NCBI RefSeq assembly: GCF_041734735.1
Contig: NC_134878.1
Location: 37,396,883-37,460,882 of the forward strand
DNA length: 64,000 bases
Direction of reading: 5' to 3'
Origin: Babylonia areolata
Lineage: Eukaryota; Mollusca; Gastropoda; Neogastropoda; Buccinidae
Shown one piece after another: positions 47,193 through 57,700 of the stretch; within the stretch, counting starts at the first letter, position 1; each line of letters begins with the position of its first letter. The position numbers and the translations under genes are program-made. A model generated the notes under the pieces. It was given only the letters and a program-made list of their open reading frames with translations. It was not told the origin of the DNA and made no database searches.

Positions 47193-50100
47193 TGCCCGTA
47201 GGCGTAAGATGTAATACCATCATCTAGCCAATAGCGTTTGGAATCGTACGGTGAGAGTGATGTCTTCATTTGCTTGATCGTGTACATCTTGTGCTTATAC
47301 GATCTGAACGTTCTCATACAATTAGTAAATTGAACAGATCGATCAATACACTCCTTATACATATCGGGTTCAATGTCATCCTTCACCACACATTTTTTTA
47401 TGCCCTTGGCTTTCTTGATAACTGATCCATCATCCGCTACAACCGAATACATCTTTGAGCGCAAGCCGCAGAATTGTCGGATCGGTTTACATCCGAGCTC
47501 ACTTTTCATGTATCCTGGCACTTTCTCTATCGATTTATCATACAATGGATGATCTTTTGGAAAATTACTGCGGTCATGTACATTATCATCCATACAAGCG
47601 ATAAAATCCTCGCATTCTACGTGGAGAATGAATGAATCGGTATCAGTATATAACAACCTGCATCCATATTTTTTCTTGTAGTGGTTGTAATACAAATCAT
47701 ACATGAGATACTTTGATAGGTCGAGAATGGCCATCCCGATATAGATAGGTTTATTGAGCACAAGCTTATTTTTTTTGTAGTGAATCGCTAGAAGTTTCTC
47801 GTTGATGATCATATGATCGACATAAGCCGGTTTGTTTATTAGTTTGCGTGCCTTGTCCTCTTCATCTAACTTGAATAATTTGATATTCGTTCTCATTCTG
47901 ATATTTTCCATAGTTTTACCAAATACCGAGTTGTTCATTAATTTATACAGATCTTTATCGGCATCGTTAGTAGCGGCTTGTCTCAGTTTGGTGTTCATCA
48001 ATATATAGGGCGCCATCCAGGGACTTTGATTAAACTTTAACACTTTTGTGATTTTAGTTACTTTCATGCCAAGTTGCGTGTATAGCTTGAGATTTCTATA
48101 GTGAACGACATAACCAACCTTATTCCATAGATTCGGAACTAATTTTCTCGTTTCCTTTCCGCGCATCTCGAGTTTTTCACGAAGGCGTCGTTGATAGGGT
48201 GAGAGGTTTTCGAGTTTTATTTCTATTTTCTCAGGAGCTAGGGGATAATCGTTATGTTCGTCGTGTAATTCCTCAGGGTACTCGATATCACACTCCACAA
48301 TATATCCCGTCTCATCATCGTCGGGGTGATTTAGAATCTTTTCGAGATTAGCATCGTTATCCCAGATAAATCCACCCGTGGGTAAAGCTTGTAACATCGC
48401 CCAACCATACAAGTTGTTCGCGTCGAGATACATGATATACAAATCCGTTTTTTCAGGTCTGTAATCTTTCATATACTTGTTATTAGCCTCCGCGTATCTT
48501 CTTACAGTCATACTGATTCCACCGCGTATTCCCGCCTCTATCATGTTATATTGTTCGATATCCGTCAACAGTTCGAGTTCTATTCCCGTACTCTTGAGTA
48601 AAGCATCCCAAGACATTCCGGGAAGCGTGTAATAATGAACAGGATCGAGATTATGAGTTCGCAAACACGTATTTCTAAAATTCTGGAACACATCGGCAAG
48701 TAACAACACATCAGTGACTAAGTACAGATCGTTATAATCACCTAGATTCTTACATTTAAACTTCTTCCACACATTCTTGGCATGCTCGTGGTCACTTTCT
48801 GATATATCCGTGTTGTTAAGTTTACTAAAGAAATGACTTTTCTTTGGTAGTTTCGTATCTTCGTATTTACTCCAATCGGTAATATATTCGTACGGAAAGA
48901 CTCCTTTTCTCGTAACGAGCTTGAACTCCTCCTCATCTGTGAAATGTTTGCGCGTTAAAAACTTCTTATCATCCGGAAGGTTCTTCGCAAGCTGGTCGAG
49001 ACTCGAACTCAAGAATGCGAAACTATCTAAAAACTTCAACCTTCCCCAACTGAATGTGATGTACTTCTCTTTATTATTCGCGATACACGTAATTCTACCA
49101 CCACCTTTGTTCGCGAGCTCCGAAATGATCGCGTGAGAGTCGTAACCTTTGAGGTTGTGAAATAATATCGACAACACAAATTCGTCGGGTTTTATTCTCA
49201 ATTTAAGATTACACGATGCATGCGCGGCACCTCTATAGTTCCCTGTGATATGGTCATGATCTCTTACTTTATCATTTGCGGGTAGTTCCCCTCTACATAT
49301 CCAACAAACTCGTTCGTTTTCAAACGATTCGTTATCTTTTTTGGTCATCTTTATTGGAACTGGTTTTTTCAATTCCTTGACAGTATGATAATATATTCTT
49401 TGAAGTTTTTCGAGAAAATGACTGACCGCATTCTCACCACGAAATAGTTGCGGTTTGTACGCCCTTCCATCAGACCTAACATGCACAAACCCGTATGACG
49501 AGATGATGTGTTCGCTTTCTTTGATGGTATTATTCGAATGGGAATCGTCTTTTATTTCTTTACAAATCGCCTCAAAATCAGCATATATCACATCACTAAC
49601 TTGCATTTGTTTTTGAAAATTGGTAAATTTGATCATTTTTGTCTTCTCCGATGGCATCTCAACGCGAGAATAGTTCTTGTGGTTGATCTGCGCGCATCGC
49701 TTAATATGTTCTTCTAAAAGTTCTGATGATGTTGTACCTGTCAAGCAATACTCACAAAAGTACATGGCTGCTTTGTGTTTGTTTGTATTACTCAGTAGTC
49801 TGTTAAAATTCTTAATATAAGTATAATGTTGTCCACCATTTTCATTTTCTATAATAAGAAGTTTAATACGCTCCATGTTGGTGGGTTGTTTTGATATTCT
49901 TGCGCGTTCAATCGTTTTATTTTTTAAATAGTATACATTAATAGCAATATTATTTTGAGTCTCGATCCTTGTAATTTGTTTTATTGGTGTAGGAAAGTCA
50001 ATATTTTCAAAATTAAACCCATCATCAGAAGGATAGGAATAAGTTAAATTAGAATTCGCTTTTGCTGGAAACTTGTGTGCACGTAAACAATGTCTTATAC

Positions 50101-50773
50101 ATTGATCATCTTTATTTTTAATATTAATCACAGCTCTTTTATTTTTTAACCACTGTGGTGATTCAATAAAGGATCCTGGAGATGTAATAGAAACTCTATT
50201 CACCCATAAACTAAAGATTCTTTTAATGAACCATCCTGAACCTTCATTTGTAAAATTTTCTATTTTTAACAAAATCTGTTTTATTTGTTTTTCAATATCT
50301 TGATCATCAACAACATCAATAATACTTTGATATTCCGATCGAAATACAGCTACAGTAGTATCATTATTTTTAATTTGACCAAACTCCACCGTTAAAACAA
50401 TATTTTGTTTGGTCAGTGGAATAGCTCTTTGGTTAATAGTGTCCACTTTACTCATCATAAACGAAAGCGGATCTATTTCATTTGGAAGAGCCGCAAGTTT
50501 ATAATTTTTAATAATACTACCAAACTCCTCCGTGGATTCAGCTTTATGTTGTAGTTGACGTATATTTTTAATAAGTTCATCTTTTTTCATTCTACTAAAA
50601 CCACGAATTTTGAGCTTTCGTGCAATATCTTTAAGCGTAGCATTGGTCTCCCCCTCCAAAGCATCAAACCCCAGTGCTTTAATCAACTCAGTTTTATTCA
50701 TAGATTCATGATTAGGAATCTCTTTTCTTGAAGCGAGATCACGGTAATATTTTTCAGAATATCGTTGCACCAT
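47171..50773 (-). CDS. POLB: Protein-primed DNA polymerase B (1200 aa)
   Basis: ATG at 50773. N-terminus: SAP/Rho-N-like helices (IRGFSRMKKDELIKNIRQLQ, ~56-75) and a C2HC-type zinc motif (C340, C343, H356, C360). Exonuclease: Exo I VIYADFEAI (~395-403), Exo II LFHNLKGYDSH (~537-547), Exo III DLYLVTDVLLLADVF (~682-696). Between Exo I and II sits an HNH/endonuclease VII-like insert: CWIC (490-493), DHDHITG (505-511), HASC (518-521). Polymerase: motif A YLDANNLYG (~782-790), motif B KLMNNSVFG (~944-952), motif C LYTDTDSF (~1041-1048). This is the protein-primed family that replicates Polintons from their terminal repeats. A shared promoter-like motif lies upstream. Confidence 0.97.
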   Translation of the reverse strand: MVQRYSEKYYRDLASRKEIPNHESMNKTELIKALGFDALEGETNATLKDIARKLKIRGFSRMKKDELIKNIRQLQHKAESTEEFGSIIKNYKLAALPNEIDPLSFMMSKVDTINQRAIPLTKQNIVLTVEFGQIKNNDTTVAVFRSEYQSIIDVVDDQDIEKQIKQILLKIENFTNEGSGWFIKRIFSLWVNRVSITSPGSFIESPQWLKNKRAVINIKNKDDQCIRHCLRAHKFPAKANSNLTYSYPSDDGFNFENIDFPTPIKQITRIETQNNIAINVYYLKNKTIERARISKQPTNMERIKLLIIENENGGQHYTYIKNFNRLLSNTNKHKAAMYFCEYCLTGTTSSELLEEHIKRCAQINHKNYSRVEMPSEKTKMIKFTNFQKQMQVSDVIYADFEAICKEIKDDSHSNNTIKESEHIISSYGFVHVRSDGRAYKPQLFRGENAVSHFLEKLQRIYYHTVKELKKPVPIKMTKKDNESFENERVCWICRGELPANDKVRDHDHITGNYRGAAHASCNLKLRIKPDEFVLSILFHNLKGYDSHAIISELANKGGGRITCIANNKEKYITFSWGRLKFLDSFAFLSSSLDQLAKNLPDDKKFLTRKHFTDEEEFKLVTRKGVFPYEYITDWSKYEDTKLPKKSHFFSKLNNTDISESDHEHAKNVWKKFKCKNLGDYNDLYLVTDVLLLADVFQNFRNTCLRTHNLDPVHYYTLPGMSWDALLKSTGIELELLTDIEQYNMIEAGIRGGISMTVRRYAEANNKYMKDYRPEKTDLYIMYLDANNLYGWAMLQALPTGGFIWDNDANLEKILNHPDDDETGYIVECDIEYPEELHDEHNDYPLAPEKIEIKLENLSPYQRRLREKLEMRGKETRKLVPNLWNKVGYVVHYRNLKLYTQLGMKVTKITKVLKFNQSPWMAPYILMNTKLRQAATNDADKDLYKLMNNSVFGKTMENIRMRTNIKLFKLDEEDKARKLINKPAYVDHMIINEKLLAIHYKKNKLVLNKPIYIGMAILDLSKYLMYDLYYNHYKKKYGCRLLYTDTDSFILHVECEDFIACMDDNVHDRSNFPKDHPLYDKSIEKVPGYMKSELGCKPIRQFCGLRSKMYSVVADDGSVIKKAKGIKKCVVKDDIEPDMYKECIDRSVQFTNCMRTFRSYKHKMYTIKQMKTSLSPYDSKRYWLDDGITSYAYGHYGISVS

Positions 50774-50780
50774 TTTTCTC

Positions 50781-50815
50781 TCTATATATACTATTATATT
50801 TTTTTCTCTAATAGG
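50781..50815 (-). promoter_or_regulatory. Promoter-like motif upstream of the polymerase gene
   Basis: On the leftward strand the order is CCTATTAGAGAAAA, about ten A/T bases, GTATATATAGA, then the ATG about 7 bp later. The same two blocks with nearly the same spacing stand before the Cys-rich gene at 51206-51240. The flanking sequence is otherwise different, so the shared blocks look selected. TATATATA lies too near the ATG for a standard TATA box with a start site 25-30 bp downstream. Confidence 0.65.
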
Positions 50816-50833
50816 ATTTTTTTTACAAGTTGA

Positions 50834-51199
50834 TCAATCTCTGAATCCAATGATTACTCCACCAAAGGGTGGAATATACCCTCTTGAATAAGTTTCAAAA
50901 GGGTCAATTTCATCATCGTCATCATCATCATCAGAAATATAACCCTCAGAGTCGCTTGAATGTTCTCCACAATCGGGTATAGGATCAATCTTTTTCTCCA
51001 TGGGAGGAGGCTTCTCTTTTTTATGCTTACATTTACAACAAATAACATACTTCGTACGTACATAAAGGTTGCATTTTATACAAAGTACTGGAAGTGACAT
51101 TCCTTTTCTATGACATTTAATATGATCTTTACAAGCTCGACCGCATACTCTATTTGTTTTAACTTGGGGGTACTCACAAATGTTATGTGGAAAAGGCAT
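50834..51199 (-). CDS. Cys-rich protein with acidic tail (121 aa), unknown function
   Basis: ATG at 51199, rightmost gene, reading leftward toward the polymerase. Ten cysteines include C8, C19, C23, C29, the CxxC pair C40/C43 and CCKC at 54-57, suggesting one or two zinc-binding knuckles. A second half has a proline patch, an Asp run (DDDDDDDE, about 90-97) and a Gly/Pro-rich end (YIPPFGGVIIGF). I do not recognise the family. The zinc-binding part plus acidic stretch recalls small viral regulators, and sharing a promoter-like motif with the polymerase suggests expression together with replication. Both points are inference. Confidence 0.75.
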   Translation of the reverse strand: MPFPHNICEYPQVKTNRVCGRACKDHIKCHRKGMSLPVLCIKCNLYVRTKYVICCKCKHKKEKPPPMEKKIDPIPDCGEHSSDSEGYISDDDDDDDEIDPFETYSRGYIPPFGGVIIGFRD

Positions 51200-51205
51200 T
51201 ATTTT

Positions 51206-51240
51206 TTCTATATATACAATATAATCTTTTCTCTAATAGG
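51206..51240 (-). promoter_or_regulatory. Promoter-like motif upstream of the Cys-rich gene
   Basis: On the leftward strand, CCTATTAGAGAAAA at the right, about nine A/T bases, then GTATATATAGA at 51207-51217, 7 bp before the ATG. This is the partner of the motif at 50781-50815; distances from the upstream block to the ATG are about 31 and 33 bp. Confidence 0.65.
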
Positions 51241-51426
51241 GTGATCACAATCTTCGCGCGCGGGTGGGAAGATACGCGGAGGCAGGCTGTGCGCGGGACC
51301 ACTCTCCCGTTCCCACTACACACGCCGTGCGGTCGCTTGCCAGCACACACACACACGGGGAACGGGGTGACCGTTTCGCTCCCCATACACAAAACTGGTT
51401 ATAACTGGTTTTAACTTGATTTTTTT
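51241..51426. other. GC-rich, gene-free segment inside the right terminal repeat
   Basis: Between the Cys-rich gene's motif and the right terminal repeat lies about 185 bp, of which 51250-51370 is G+C-rich (CGCGCGCGGGTGGG, an ACACACACAC run, CGGGGAACGGGGTGACC). This contrasts with the AT-rich element around it and has no counterpart on the left side. It ends with a relative of the terminal-repeat iteron (CGTTTCGCTCCCCATACAC). No credible gene was found. Confidence 0.7.
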
Positions 51427-51724
51427 TTTTTATGCTTGAGGGCGGTATTGCGCGGTTTTGGGCTGGGGTCGGTTGTATATAGAACCCCCATGACCGTTTC
51501 GCTCCCCCCATACACATATCCAACCATCATATTTTTTTTTATCTTGTGATTTGGCTCTCCATACACATATAACTTGTTTTAACTATATTTTTTTTTTATG
51601 CTTGAGGGTCATATTACTCCAACATACACAGGTTTTGACTAAATTGTTTTTATGCTTGAGGGCCTTAACACAAGCTAATACGCCCAAAAAAGTTGTATAT
51701 AGAACCCCCATCTCTTATACTACT
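51427..51724 (-). repeat. Right terminal inverted repeat of the Polinton
   Basis: About 298 bp, the reverse complement of the left end, ending ...ATACTACT at the target duplication. The only difference seen by eye is one extra T in a run near 51588-51597. Homology stops at an A/T homopolymer at the inner edge. Confidence 0.95.
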
Positions 51725-51729
51725 TCTGG
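51725..51729 (+). repeat. Right target-site duplication TCTGG
   Basis: Second copy of the TCTGG that precedes the element. The satellite then resumes in the expected phase (TCTGTTTTGTCG). Confidence 0.85.
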
Positions 51730-54700
51730 TCTGTTTTGTCGTAGTGTGTGTGACATTCTATACTGACAGAGTTGTTGGATCTGGTCAGTATTGTCGCAGT
51801 GTGTGTCACATTCTACACTGACACAGTTGATGGCTCTGGTCAGTTTTGTCGCAGTGTGTGTGACATTCTACACTGACACAGTTGTTGGCTCTGGTAAGTT
51901 TTGTCGCAGTGTGTGTGACATTCTACACTGACACAGTTGTTGACTCAGGTCTGTTTTGTCGCAGTGTGTGTGACCTTCTCCACTGACACATTTGTTGGCT
52001 CTGGTCAGTTTTGTCGCAGTGTGTGTGACATTCTACACTGACACAGTTGTTGGCTCTGGTCAGATTTGTCGCAGTGTGTGTGACATTCTACACTGACACA
52101 GTTGTTGGCTCTGGTCAGTTTTGTCGCAGTGTGTGTGACATTCTACACTGACACAGTTGTTGGCTCTGGTCTGTTTTGTCGCAGTGTGTGTGACATTCTA
52201 CACTGAAACAGTTGTTGGCTCTGGTCAGTTTTGTCGCAGTTTGTGTGACATTCTACGCTGACACAGTTGTTGGCTCTGGTCTGTTTAATCGCAGTGTGTG
52301 TGACATTCTACACTGACACAGTTGTTGGCTCTGGTAAGTTTTTTCGCAGTGTGTGTGACATTCTACACTGACACAATTGTTGGCTCTGGTCAGTTTTGTC
52401 GCAGTGTGTGTGACATTCTACACTGACACAGTTGTTAGCTCTGGTCAGTTTTGTCGCAGTGTGTGTGACATTCTACACTGACACAATTCTTGGCTCTGGT
52501 CAGTTTTGTCGCAGTGTGTGTGACATTCTACACTGACACTGTTGTTAGCTCTGGTCAGTTTTGTCGCAGTGTGTGTGACATTCTACACTGACACAGTTGA
52601 TGGCTCTGGTCAGTTTTGTCGCAGTGTGTGTGACATTCTACACTGACACAGTTGTTGGCTCTGCTCTGTTTTGTCGCAGTGTGTGTGACGTTCTACACTG
52701 ACACAGTTGTTGGCTCTGCTCTGTTTTTTCGCAGTGTGTGTGACATTCTACACTGACACAGTTGTTGGCTCTGGTCAGTTTTGTCGCAGTGTGTGTGACA
52801 TTCTACACTGACACAGTTGATGGCTCTGGTCAGTTTTGTCGCAGTGTGTGTGACATTCTACACTGACACAGTTGTTGGCTCTGGTCTGTTTTGTTGCAGT
52901 GTGTGGAACGTTCTACACTGACACAGTTGTTGGCTCTGGTCTGTTTTGTCGCAGTGTGTGTGACCTTCTACACTGACACAGTTGTTTGCTCTGGTCTGTT
53001 TTGTCGCAGTGTGTTACCTTCTACACTGACACATTTGTTGGCTCTCGTCAGTTTTGTCGCAGTGTGTGTGACATTCTACACTGACACAGTTGTTGGCTCT
53101 GGTCAGTTTTGTCGCAGTGTGTGTGACATTTTACACTGACACAGATGTTGACTCAGGTCTGTTTTGTCGCAGTGTGTGTGACATTCTACACTGACACAGT
53201 TGTTGGCTCTGGTCTGTTTTGTCGCAGTGTGTGTGCCATTCTACACTGACACAGTTGTTGGCTCTGGTCTGTTTTGTCGCAGTGTGTGTGACCTTCTCCA
53301 CTGACACATTTGTTGGCTCTGGTCACTTTTGTCGCAGTGTGTGTGACATTCTACACTGACACATTTGTTGGCTCTGGTCAGTTTTCCCGCAGTGTGTGTG
53401 ACATTTTACACTGTCACAGTTGTTGGCTCTGGTCTGTTTTTTTGCAGTGTGTGTGACGTTCTACACTGACACAGTTGTTGGCTCTGCTCTGTTTTGTCGC
53501 AGTGTGTGTGACGTTCTACACTGACACAGTTGTTAGCTCTGCTCTGTTTTTTCGCAGTGTGTGTGACATTCTACACTGACACAGTTGTTGGCTCTGGTCA
53601 GTTTTGTCGCAGTGTGTGTGACATTCTACACTGACACAGTTGATGGCTCTGGTCAGTTTTGTCGCAATGTGTGTGACATTCTACACTGACACAGTTGTTG
53701 GCTCTGCTCTGTTTTGTCGCAGTGTGTGTGACGTTCTACACTGACACAGTTGTTGGCTCTGCTCTGTTTTTTCGCAGTGTGTGTGACGTTCTACACTGAC
53801 ACAGTTGTTGGCTCTGGTCAGTTTTGTCGCAGTGTGTGTGACATTCTACACTGACACAGTTGATGGCTCTGGTCAGTTTTGTCGCAGTGTGTGTGACATT
53901 CTACACTGACACAGTTGTTGGCTCTGGTCTGTTTTGTTGCAGTGTGTGTAACGTTCTACACTGACACAGTTGTTGGCTCTGGTCTGTTTTTTCGCAATGT
54001 GTGTGACCTTGTACACTGACACAGTTGTTGGCTCTGGTCTGTTTTGTCGTAGTGTGTGTGACATTCTATACTGACAGAGTTGTTGGCTCTGGTCAGTTTT
54101 GTCGCAGTGTGTGTGACATTCTACACTGACACAGTTGATGGCTCTGGTCAGTTTTGTCGCAGTGTGTGTGACATTCTACACTGACACAGTTGTTGGCTCT
54201 GGTAAGTTTTGTCGCAGTGTGTGTGACATTCTACACTGACACAGTTGTTGACTCAGGTCTGTTTTGTCGCTGTGTGTGTGACATTCTACACTGACACAGT
54301 TGTTTGCTCTGGTCTGTTTTGTCGCAGTGTGTGTGACATTCTACACTGACACAGTTGTTGGCTCTGGTCAGTTTTGTCGCAGTGTGTGTGACATTCTTCA
54401 CTGATACAGTTGGTGGCTCTGGTCAGTTTTGTCGCAGTGTGTGTGACATTCTACACTGACACAGTTGTTGGCTCTGGTCTGTTTTGTTGCAGTGTGTGTA
54501 ACGTTCTACACTGACACAGTTGTTGGCTCTGGTCTGTTTTGTCGCAATGTGTGTGACCTTCTATATTGACACAGTTGTTGGCTCTGGTCTGTTTTGTCGT
54601 AGTGTGTGTGACATTCTATACTGACAGAGTTGTTGGCTCTGGTCAGTTTTGTCGCAGTGTGTGTGAAATTCTACACTGACACAGTTGTTTGCTCTGGTCT

Positions 54701-57700
54701 GTTTTGTCGCAGTGTGTGTGACATTCTACACTGACACAGTTGTTGGCTCTGGTCAGTTTTGTCGCAGTGTGTGTGACATTCTACACTGATACAGTTGATG
54801 GCACTGGTCAGTTTTGTCGCAGTGTGTGTGACATTCTACACTGACACAGTTGTTGGCTCTGGTCTGTTTTGTTGCAGTGTGTGTAACGTTCTACACTGAC
54901 ACAGTTGTTGGCTCTGGTCTGTTTTGTCGCAATGTGTGTGACCTATATTGACACAGTTGTTGGCTCTGGTCTGTTTTGTCGTAGTGTGTGTGACATTCTA
55001 TACTGACAGAGTTGTTGGCTCTGGTAAATTTTGTCGCAGTGTGTGTGACATTCTACACTGACACAGTTGTTTGATCTGGTCTGTTTTGTCGCAGTGTGTG
55101 TGACCTTCTCCACTGACACATTTGTTGGCTCTGGTCAGTTTTGTCGCAGTGTGTGTGACATTCTACACTGACACAGTTGTTGGCTCTGGTCAGTTTTGTC
55201 GCAGTGTGTGTGACATTCTACACTGACACATTTGTTGGCTCTGGTCAGTTTTCCCGCAGTGTGTGTGACATTTTACACTGTCACAGTTGTTGGCTCTGGT
55301 CTGTTTTGTCGCAGTGTGTGTGACATTCTACACTGACGCAGTTGCTGGCTCTGGTCAGTTTTGTCGCAATGTGTGTTACATTCTACACTGAAACAGTTGT
55401 TGGCTCTGATCTGTTTTGTCGCAGTGTGTGTGACATTCTACACTGACACAGTTGTTGGCTCTGGTCAGTTTTGTCGCAGTGTGTGTGACATTCTACACTG
55501 ACACAGGTTTTGGCTCTGGTCAGTTTTGTCGCAGTGTGTGTGATATTCTACATTGACACAGCTGTTGGCTCTGGTCACTTTTGTCGCAGTGTGTGTGACA
55601 TTCTACACTGACACAGTTGTTGGCTCTGGTCTGTTTTGTCGCAGTGTGTGTGACATTCTACACTGACACAGTTGTTGGATCTGGTCAGTTTTGTCACAGT
55701 GTGTGTGACATTCTACACTGACACAGTTGTTGGCTCTGGTAAGTTTTGTCGCAGTGTGTGTAACATTCTACACTGACACAGTTGTTGGCTCTGGTCCGTT
55801 TTGTCGCAGTGTGTGTAACATTCTACACTGACACAGTTGTTGGCTCTGGTCTATTTTGTCGCAGTGTGTGTGACATTCTACACTGACACAGTTGTTGGCT
55901 CTGGTCAGTTTTGTCGCAGTGTGTGTGACATTCTACACTGACACAGTTGTTGACTCTCGTCTGTTTTGTCGCAGTGTGTGTGACATTCTACACTGAAACA
56001 GTTGTTGGCTCTGGTCAGTTTTGTCGCAGTGTGTGTGACATTCTACACTGACACAGTTGATGGCTCTGGTCAGTTTTGTCGCAGAGTGTCTGACATTCTA
56101 CACTGACAGTTCTTGGCTCTGGTTAGTTTTGTCGCAGTGTGTGTGACATTCTACACTGACACAGCTGTTGGCTCTGGTAAGTTTTCTCGCAGTGTGTGTG
56201 ACATTCTACACTGACACAGTTGTTGGCTCTGGTAAATATTTTCGCAGTGTGTGTGACATTCTACACTGACACAGTTGTTGGCACTGGTCAGTTTTGTCGC
56301 AGTGTATGTGACATTCTACACTGACACAGTTGTTGGCTCTGGTCTCTTTTTTTGCAGTGTGTGTGACGTTCTACACTGACACAGTTGTTGGCTCGGCTCT
56401 GTTTTGTCGCAGTGTGTGTGACGTTCTACACTGACACAGTTGTTGGCTCTGCTCTGTTTTTTCGCAGTGTGTGTGACATTCTACACTGACACAGTTGTTG
56501 GCTCTGGTCAGTTTTGTCGCAGTGTGTGTGACATTCTACACTGACACAGTTGTTGGCTCCGGTCTGTTTTGTCGCAGTGTGTGTGACATTCTACACTGAA
56601 ACAGTTGTTGGCTCTGGTCAGTTTTGTCGCAGTTTGTGTGACCTTCTACACTGACACATTTGTTGGCTCTGGTCAGTTTTGTCGCAGTGTGTGTGACATT
56701 CTACACTGACACAGTTGTTCGCTCTGGTCAGTTTTGTCGCAGTGTGTGTGACATTCTACACTGACATCGTTGTTGGCTCTGGTCTGATTTGTCGCAGTGT
56801 GTGTGACATTCTACACTGACACAGTTGTTGGCTCTGGTCTGTTTTGTCGCAGTGTGTGTGCCATTCTACACTGACACAGTTGTTGGCTCTGGTCTGTTTT
56901 GTCGCAGTGTGTGTGACATTCTACACTGAAACAGTTGTTGGCTCTGGTCAGTTTTGTCGCAGTGTGTGTGACATTCTACACTGACACAGTTGATGGCTCT
57001 GGTCATTTTTGTCGCAGTGTGTGTGACATTCTACACTGACAGTTCTTGGCTCTGGTCAGTTTTGTCGCAGTGTGTGTGACATTCTACACTGACACAGTTG
57101 TTGGCTCTGGTCTGTTTTGTTGCAGTGTGTGTAACGTTCTACACTGACACAGTTGTTGGCTCTGGTCTGTTTTGTCGCAATGTGTGTGACCTTCTATATT
57201 GACACAGTTGTTGGCTCTGGTCTGTTTTGTCGTAGTGTGTGTGACATTCTATACTGACAGAGTTGTTGGCTCTGGTCAGTTTTGTCGCAGTGTGTGTGAC
57301 ATTCTACACTGACACAGTTGTTTGATCTGGTCTGTTTTGTCGCAGTGTGTGTGACCTTCTCCACTGACACATTTGTTGGCTCTGGTCAGTTTTGTCGCAG
57401 TGTGTGTGACATTCTACACTGACACAGTTGTTGGCTCTGGTCTGTTTTGTCGCAGTGTGTGTGACATTCTACACTGACACATTTGTTGGCTCTGGTCAGT
57501 TTTCCCGCAGTGTGTGTGACATTTTACACAGTCACAGTTGTTGGCTCTGGTCTGTTTTGTCGCAGTGTGTGTGACATTCTACACTGAAACAGTTGTTGGC
57601 TCTGATCTGTTTTGTCGCAGTGTGTGTGACATTCTACACTGACACAGTTGTTGGCTCTGGTCAGTTTTGTCGCAGTGTGTGTGACATTCTACACTGACAC

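Larger units (their letters stand above)
37048..51724. mobile_element. Polinton/Maverick element, looks whole
   Basis: A self-synthesising DNA element of 14,677 bp with ~297-bp terminal inverted repeats beginning 5'-AG. It encodes the diagnostic Polinton set: protein-primed DNA polymerase B, retroviral-type integrase, FtsK/A32-type packaging ATPase, double-jelly-roll major capsid protein and a penton-like minor capsid protein, plus ten less defined genes. Genes cover nearly all of the interior; two convergent pairs overlap by 22 bp each. I recognise no adenovirus-type protease among its products, but the unassigned proteins were not tested by search. No breaks are evident by eye. The terminal repeats differ only in one homopolymer length, which suggests recent insertion. 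It lies in diverged 55-bp satellite and is flanked by TCTGG. Confidence 0.96.

Noticed and set aside
51187-51523. Open frames in the GC-rich segment on both strands
   Set aside because: They overlap the terminal repeat and promoter-like motif, lack any recognisable protein feature and look like composition effects.
51551-54064. Open frames in the right terminal repeat and right satellite array
   Set aside because: No ATG-supported protein, and the translation is terminal repeat or satellite units.
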